Assembly (NCBI RefSeq): GCF_015831355.1
Contig: NZ_JADWYR010000002.1
Coordinates: 1,612,001 to 1,676,000 of the forward strand
Length of the DNA stretch: 64,000 bases
DNA from: Panacibacter microcysteis
GTDB taxonomy: Bacteria > Bacteroidota > Bacteroidia > Chitinophagales > Chitinophagaceae
Direction of reading: 5' to 3'
How positions within the stretch are numbered: the stretch's first letter is position 1; every line of letters begins with the position of its first letter. A program made the translations under genes and the position numbers. The notes under the pieces are model-generated. The model searched no databases, was not told where the DNA came from, and saw only the letters and a program-made list of their open reading frames with translations. Shown here one piece after another: positions 60,033-64,000 of this stretch.

Positions 60033-61136
60033 TTAATCTTCACCCTGTTCTTTTGGTATTTCGATATAAAAGGTTGTTCCTTTTTTTTCAGCACTTTCAA
60101 ACCAGATTTTACCATTGTGCCACTCAATGATTTTCTTTATTATAGACATGCCCAGGCCTACTGATTTCTGCCCCTGCAGGCCTGGTCTGCCGGCTTTTGA
60201 AAATCTTTCAAAGAGATCTTTTTGCAAGTGTGTTGGAATACCAATGCCGTTATCTTTAATTGTGATCAGTACATCTGTTTCGCGGTCTGTAATGCTTATG
60301 TTGATGATACCGCCTTCCGGTGTAAATTTTATAGCATTGGAAAGCAGGTTTTGTATAACCTGTATAAATTTCGGTTCATCTACGTGCACAAACACTGGTT
60401 GCGTATTGGCAGATACAGTAACCGACCTGTTGAGTCTTGAACCCGCACGCTTAAACTCTTCCACAAAATTGTTGATCTTTTCTACGATGTCTATCCTCAA
60501 TTTTACAAGTGCCGCTTCAAAAGTTTCCAAAAATTCTTTTTTCAAAAATTCCCTGATCAGTTTCAAACCTTTGTCACTGTTGGCAATGATCTTATCCAAC
60601 ATGTCTGCTATTGCCTGGTTGTTTAATTTTTGTCGGTCTGATTTTAACAATGCGGCACACATTTGAATATTTCCCAGCGGCGCTGCAAGATCGTGCGATA
60701 AGATCTCTAAAATCGAGTTTTTCTTTTCCGCAAACCTGTTCACTACAAACAACTGGTTTGATTCTTCAGTAATGTCATTGGCAATGCCGGCAATGTAATT
60801 ATGTCCTTTGATATTTATCTGCCATGCTTCCACTTCCAGTGTGCGTATAATACTGTCGGGCAGCTTTATGCGCAACACAACATTTTGTATAAGCCCCTGC
60901 TCCATCACTTTTTGATAACCCTCCTTTGCATACGCCGCATCATCTTCATAAAGATATTCCAACAAAACATTTGCATTGTTTTTTATATGTTCATCGGTTA
61001 GGCGAAAAAAAAATTGCAATGCCCTGTTGAGGTAAACAAATTTTTTGTTGTCGATATCAAAAGCAAAACAAATGTGATTGGTACGGTCTATCAGTGCGGT
61101 AAAGATTGCTTGTTCGGGTACGTCTAAATCGTTCAT
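60033..61136 (-). CDS. PAS-domain sensor histidine kinase (cytoplasmic)
   Basis: A 367-residue kinase without membrane segments. Residues 10-125 form a PAS-like domain (NHICFAFDIDNKKFVYLNRALQ), followed by a HisKA domain with H148 in EILSHDLAAPLG, and an HATPase domain with the N-box NLLSNAIKFTPEGG and the G-boxes DNGIGIP and GLGMSIIKKIIEWH. As a soluble kinase it probably senses an intracellular signal. No response regulator is adjacent. It precedes the DUF1543 gene by 22 bases. Confidence 0.92.
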   Translation of the reverse strand: MNDLDVPEQAIFTALIDRTNHICFAFDIDNKKFVYLNRALQFFFRLTDEHIKNNANVLLEYLYEDDAAYAKEGYQKVMEQGLIQNVVLRIKLPDSIIRTLEVEAWQINIKGHNYIAGIANDITEESNQLFVVNRFAEKKNSILEILSHDLAAPLGNIQMCAALLKSDRQKLNNQAIADMLDKIIANSDKGLKLIREFLKKEFLETFEAALVKLRIDIVEKINNFVEEFKRAGSRLNRSVTVSANTQPVFVHVDEPKFIQVIQNLLSNAIKFTPEGGIINISITDRETDVLITIKDNGIGIPTHLQKDLFERFSKAGRPGLQGQKSVGLGMSIIKKIIEWHNGKIWFESAEKKGTTFYIEIPKEQGED

Positions 61137-61250
61137 TGCCGGCGTTTTTTTTGCTTATACAATAATTGCGCCTTTTACGCCGGCAGGCAGATGACGTTAG
61201 AAAGATTTTATTATCTGTACCGGCTTATATGCCGGCGATAATGATGGAAC

Positions 61251-61296
61251 GGGCAGCAGGAATATTCCTCATCCCGGTTGTGTCACTCACTTGTGC
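61251..61296 (-). repeat. Dispersed repeat copy 22 (GTGACAC form)
   Basis: Outer end GGGCAGCAGGAATATTCC, core GGTTGTGTCACTCACTTGTGC with GCAC in place of GTAC. Followed by AACAACGATACTGC as in copy 20. Upstream of the PAS kinase gene. Confidence 0.88.
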
Positions 61297-61405
61297 TGCA
61301 TAACGCTATGCAACAACGATACTGCGGTTGCGAACAATAATCAGTCTAAATCGGTAATCAAAAAAATTACACTCAGAATATCAATTTTTTTTAATACATA
61401 ATCAT

Positions 61406-63562
61406 TTATTGATTTCCGCCAATACCCGGTGCGTAAGGAAAGCTAAGGCTTTTGTAATAATCAAGTATTTTACCGGGGCGCTCCAATGCCGCAGGAATTT
61501 GCATACCTGAAAAGGTTTGAAAATATAGCACACAGGCATTGCGCCACCATATGGCCTCTTCTTTTTGAATACCGAGCAGCATCTTTACCTGCTTAAAACG
61601 TTCCTCATCCACTATATTCTTCACGCTTTCCCATTGCCTTTGCATCCACGCCACACTGTCTGCACCGCTATAATACCTGTAGCAAAGTGCTTCCCACAGA
61701 TTATTGCCTGATTGCATCATGTGCGTCCATGGAACATGATGAAACCACAACATAAATTGCTCATCACAACTTTTCAGATTACCAAATTTCCCGGCAATTA
61801 CCGTATTGTATTGCGCAATAGCATTACTACCTTTTGGGGTACGGTCAAAACCAACACCGTTCTTATCAGCCTTGTGAAAGTAAACAGGGTTCCAGTCTGC
61901 TCTTTCTGCTTTATTGTACCATGGCGCAGGTCCGTAATGGTGGCTGTAGCCCATGAGGTGATGCAATCCCAACGGCGTCATGTAGTTTACACAAATCTCC
62001 CTCGAATCAAGCATCATGGGTTTGACTGCCTTCAAAAACATATTGTCATTAGTGAATGTTTGCCGCAACCACTCATCAGCAATCTCACTTGCTGATAAGG
62101 TGTAATCCCAGGCCAGTCGCCCGAGCGCATACCAGTTAGCCTGTGCAAAGGGATGACCCGTCCAGTTGATGTCACTGCCGATATTCGACACACCTGCCAT
62201 GCCGGAGAGCACATGCTGCTCCAGCGAACCATCAACGATCTTAGCTACCTGCGAGCCTTTCCCCTTTGCATAGGTATCCGCATCCAGGCATTCTTTGAAT
62301 AACGGCGCAAGAAATACAAGGTGTGTCGAAAAGCCTAGGTATTCCTGTGTTAGCTGAAATTCCATCATCAATGGCGTTGCGGGCATTGCCCCAAACAAGG
62401 GATGAAAAGGCTCCCGTGGCTGAAAATCAACCGGGCCGTTTTTTACCTGCACAAGCACATTATCACTAAACTTTCCATCGAGTGGCTGAAACTCGTTATA
62501 AGCCTGCTTAAACCTGTCATCGTCATTATTATTATATACAAATGCTCGCCAGATAACTATCCCACCATGTGGCTTTAATGCCGCTGCCAGCATATTTGCA
62601 CCGTCGGCATGAGACCGGTTGTAGTTCTGCGGGCCAGGCTGCCCTTCAGAATTTGCCTTCACAAGAAAACCGCCAAAGTCTGGTATATAACTGTACAATT
62701 CATCTGCCTTCTGCTGCCAGAATGCCTGTACACCTGCATTAAGGGGATCGGCTGTTTCCAGGTTACCAATTTCTATTGGAGCACTGAACCTCGCTGACAA
62801 ATAAACTTTTATACCATAAGGCCTGAAGACAGCTGCAAGCGCCGCAACTTTTTCCAGATACGCCGGTGATAAAATGACGGCATTTGCATTTACATTATTT
62901 AATACTACACCGTTTATGCCAACCGACGCATTAGCCCTTGCGTAATCAATATAGCGCTGATCTATGTAACCCGGTAACTTATGCCAGTTCCATATCGACA
63001 TGCCGGCGTAACCTCTTTCTACTGTACGATTGAGGTTGTCCCAATGATTGAGCATACGCAGCTTAACCTTTGGTACGCTCGTAATGTTAAGTGTATTGAT
63101 CTGCTGGTTTGTTTGTAATAACCGCAGCAAGGCAAAACAACCATATAGTACACCAACATCCCGGGTTGCCGTAACTACAATGATCTTTCTACCCTTGTAC
63201 ATAGCAGTTTTTATGATAAAACCCTCCTTACCTGTTTTATCTGTTTCTTCCGTGCTGATGATTGAGGATATAATCTTGTTCTGAGCCGTACCGGCTACCA
63301 CACTCCCATCCTGAATGGCGTTTGTCTGTACAATCTCTTGTCCCATTAGCCCCTGCAACCCCTGCAGCAACTCTGCTGCGGCTGCATTTAACACCTGCGA
63401 TGTTGCATCAAAATGTATAGCTGTAATGTTTTGCCGGTAATGTTTCAGCAATGCGGCGTCCGTTATGCTGTCGTACCGTAACCACAACCTGTACCCATCT
63501 TCAGCCTGCAACAAAACGGCGTAGAATAGGGTTACTAAAAGAACCACTGCTTTTTTGATCAT
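61406..63562 (-). CDS. GH67 alpha-glucuronidase
   Basis: GH67 enzymes remove (4-O-methyl)glucuronic acid from the non-reducing end of glucuronoxylan oligosaccharides. The 718-residue protein has a signal peptide (MIKKAVVLLVTLFYAVLLQA), a two-part N-terminal domain and the TIM-barrel region from about 160. Catalytic residue candidates are E306 in VKANSEGQPG (acid), D379 in NGPVDFQPREP and E407 in LTQEYLG (activating pair), spaced as in known GH67 proteins. The C-terminal domain is the usual helical dimerisation part. It is 23 bases downstream of the partial deacetylase-like gene. Together they suggest xylan side-chain processing. Confidence 0.95.
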   Translation of the reverse strand: MIKKAVVLLVTLFYAVLLQAEDGYRLWLRYDSITDAALLKHYRQNITAIHFDATSQVLNAAAAELLQGLQGLMGQEIVQTNAIQDGSVVAGTAQNKIISSIISTEETDKTGKEGFIIKTAMYKGRKIIVVTATRDVGVLYGCFALLRLLQTNQQINTLNITSVPKVKLRMLNHWDNLNRTVERGYAGMSIWNWHKLPGYIDQRYIDYARANASVGINGVVLNNVNANAVILSPAYLEKVAALAAVFRPYGIKVYLSARFSAPIEIGNLETADPLNAGVQAFWQQKADELYSYIPDFGGFLVKANSEGQPGPQNYNRSHADGANMLAAALKPHGGIVIWRAFVYNNNDDDRFKQAYNEFQPLDGKFSDNVLVQVKNGPVDFQPREPFHPLFGAMPATPLMMEFQLTQEYLGFSTHLVFLAPLFKECLDADTYAKGKGSQVAKIVDGSLEQHVLSGMAGVSNIGSDINWTGHPFAQANWYALGRLAWDYTLSASEIADEWLRQTFTNDNMFLKAVKPMMLDSREICVNYMTPLGLHHLMGYSHHYGPAPWYNKAERADWNPVYFHKADKNGVGFDRTPKGSNAIAQYNTVIAGKFGNLKSCDEQFMLWFHHVPWTHMMQSGNNLWEALCYRYYSGADSVAWMQRQWESVKNIVDEERFKQVKMLLGIQKEEAIWWRNACVLYFQTFSGMQIPAALERPGKILDYYKSLSFPYAPGIGGNQ

Positions 63563-63585
63563 CTGCCTGCTTTAATATTGTTATG

Positions 63586-64000
63586 TTAGGGCTGTTTACT
63601 CCTGCGTTCCATAAGTTCTTTCCATGTTGTAAGAATAATATGTTCGTCTTCCAGCGCTTTTTTAAATACAGGGTCCTGCATTACCAGTAAATCACCTCTG
63701 CGCACCGGGCCGGAATCTGAAATATGTGAAAACACTTCAGTGGTTGCAGTGCAATGCATGATCATCATTGTAATACCGGGCTTAAACGTTTTGATAGCTT
63801 CCACATACCGCTGTGTTTTCCACGCCTGTAATTTCTTATCGTCATTTTTTACATCGTCCGGTACTTTCCAATCGTATGTTTCGTTGTGCAAATCATCCAA
63901 TACGGGCAATCCGGCATTCCACAATACTGTGCCCACGCCGCGCAACTGGTATAGCTGTTCCTGTGGCATCTTCATCTGCACAGCTATCAAAGCGTTATGT
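63586..64000 (-). CDS. ChbG/YdjC-like carbohydrate deacetylase, N-terminus outside window
   Basis: The visible part is about 137 residues and stays open to the right edge, so the start lies outside the window. The C-terminal sequence TMMIMHCTATTEVFSHISDSGPVRRGDLLVMQDPVFKKALEDEHIILTTWKELM resembles the end of ChbG/HpnK/YdjC-like deacetylases, which remove acetyl groups from amino sugars or diacetylchitobiose. The HCTATTE segment is the metal-ligand region in that group. The family assignment is from this end alone and is moderate. It is likely co-transcribed with the alpha-glucuronidase gene. Confidence 0.65.
   Translation of the reverse strand, partial: HNALIAVQMKMPQEQLYQLRGVGTVLWNAGLPVLDDLHNETYDWKVPDDVKNDDKKLQAWKTQRYVEAIKTFKPGITMMIMHCTATTEVFSHISDSGPVRRGDLLVMQDPVFKKALEDEHIILTTWKELMERRSKQP

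Noticed and set aside
1417-61296. CRISPR array
   Set aside because: The repeats are single or paired in many different gaps, in both orientations, with no regular spacers and no cas genes.
1-64000. Prophage, integrative element or insertion sequence
   Set aside because: No integrase, transposase, phage structural or conjugation gene is present; gene content and codon use look uniform along the window.

Overview
The window is bacterial and reads as a member of the Bacteroidota, most probably the family Chitinophagaceae. Pointers are a SusD/RagB protein, a TonB-dependent receptor with a carboxypeptidase-regulatory-like N-terminal domain, DUF1080 (3-keto-disaccharide hydrolase) lipoproteins, a lipidated TamA-like barrel protein, LytS/LytTR signalling, -7 promoter matches of the form TAnnTTTG, and weak Shine-Dalgarno sequences. 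This placement is by gene content only; there is no rRNA or tRNA in the window to confirm it.

Layout. 1-9.8 kb: a plus-strand glycan/sulfate-ester locus (partial SusD, two tandem arylsulfatases, a one-helix peptide, a di-iron fatty-acid-hydroxylase-type membrane enzyme, a TonB-dependent receptor). 10-20.4 kb: exported carbohydrate enzymes (Tat-type sugar isomerase-like TIM barrel, two clan-A-type glycosidase-like proteins, three DUF1080 proteins, an esterase lipoprotein) plus an SBF-type transporter and DUF1415. 20.4-25.3 kb: dipeptide epimerase with DUF1611, a threonylcarbamoyl-AMP synthase, DapD and an EamA transporter. 25.4-29.1 kb: a likely operon with LiaF-like, SnoaL-like and DUF4288 proteins, a LytS-type kinase and a LytTR regulator. 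29.4-40.1 kb: housekeeping genes (TrmH-family methyltransferase, TamL-like barrel, TruB, FabI, RecN, a TPR protein, a zinc-ribbon coiled coil, Nif3-like). 40.1-46 kb: a BNR-type propeller protein, a Crp/Fnr regulator with SDR and DinB-like genes, an amino acid permease and an OmpH/Skp-like protein. 46.2-50.5 kb: rpoC, without rpoB next to it. 50.8-55.8 kb: a GMC oxidoreductase with its subunit-3 partner, a membrane protein and an FGGY gluconokinase. 55.9-64 kb: small stress-type and unknown proteins, a NUDIX hydrolase, an FAD/NAD(P) protein, a PAS kinase, a GH67 alpha-glucuronidase and a partial ChbG/YdjC-type deacetylase.

The most striking feature is a family of about 50-bp interspersed repeats. 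I count 24 copies at 21 intergenic sites, roughly one per 2.7 kb, none inside a well-supported coding sequence. The copies share a core GTACAAGWGWGYGACRCAAC and a distal end resembling ATGCAGCCGGGC. The core occurs in two forms, GCGACGC (14 copies) and GTGACAC (10 copies), never mixed, so dyad symmetry around a central A is kept by paired changes. Three sites carry two copies in inverted orientation with the CCGGGC ends facing outward. The repeats also create misleading N-terminal extensions on several genes. I do not recognise the family as a named element.

Functionally, the window is dominated by uptake and trimming of complex, sulfated or glucuronylated glycans and by a possible 3-keto-sugar route (GMC/subunit-3 dehydrogenase, DUF1080 hydrolases, sugar-isomerase-like protein), with core housekeeping genes interspersed. 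All functional calls are from motifs and family recall; no database search was run.
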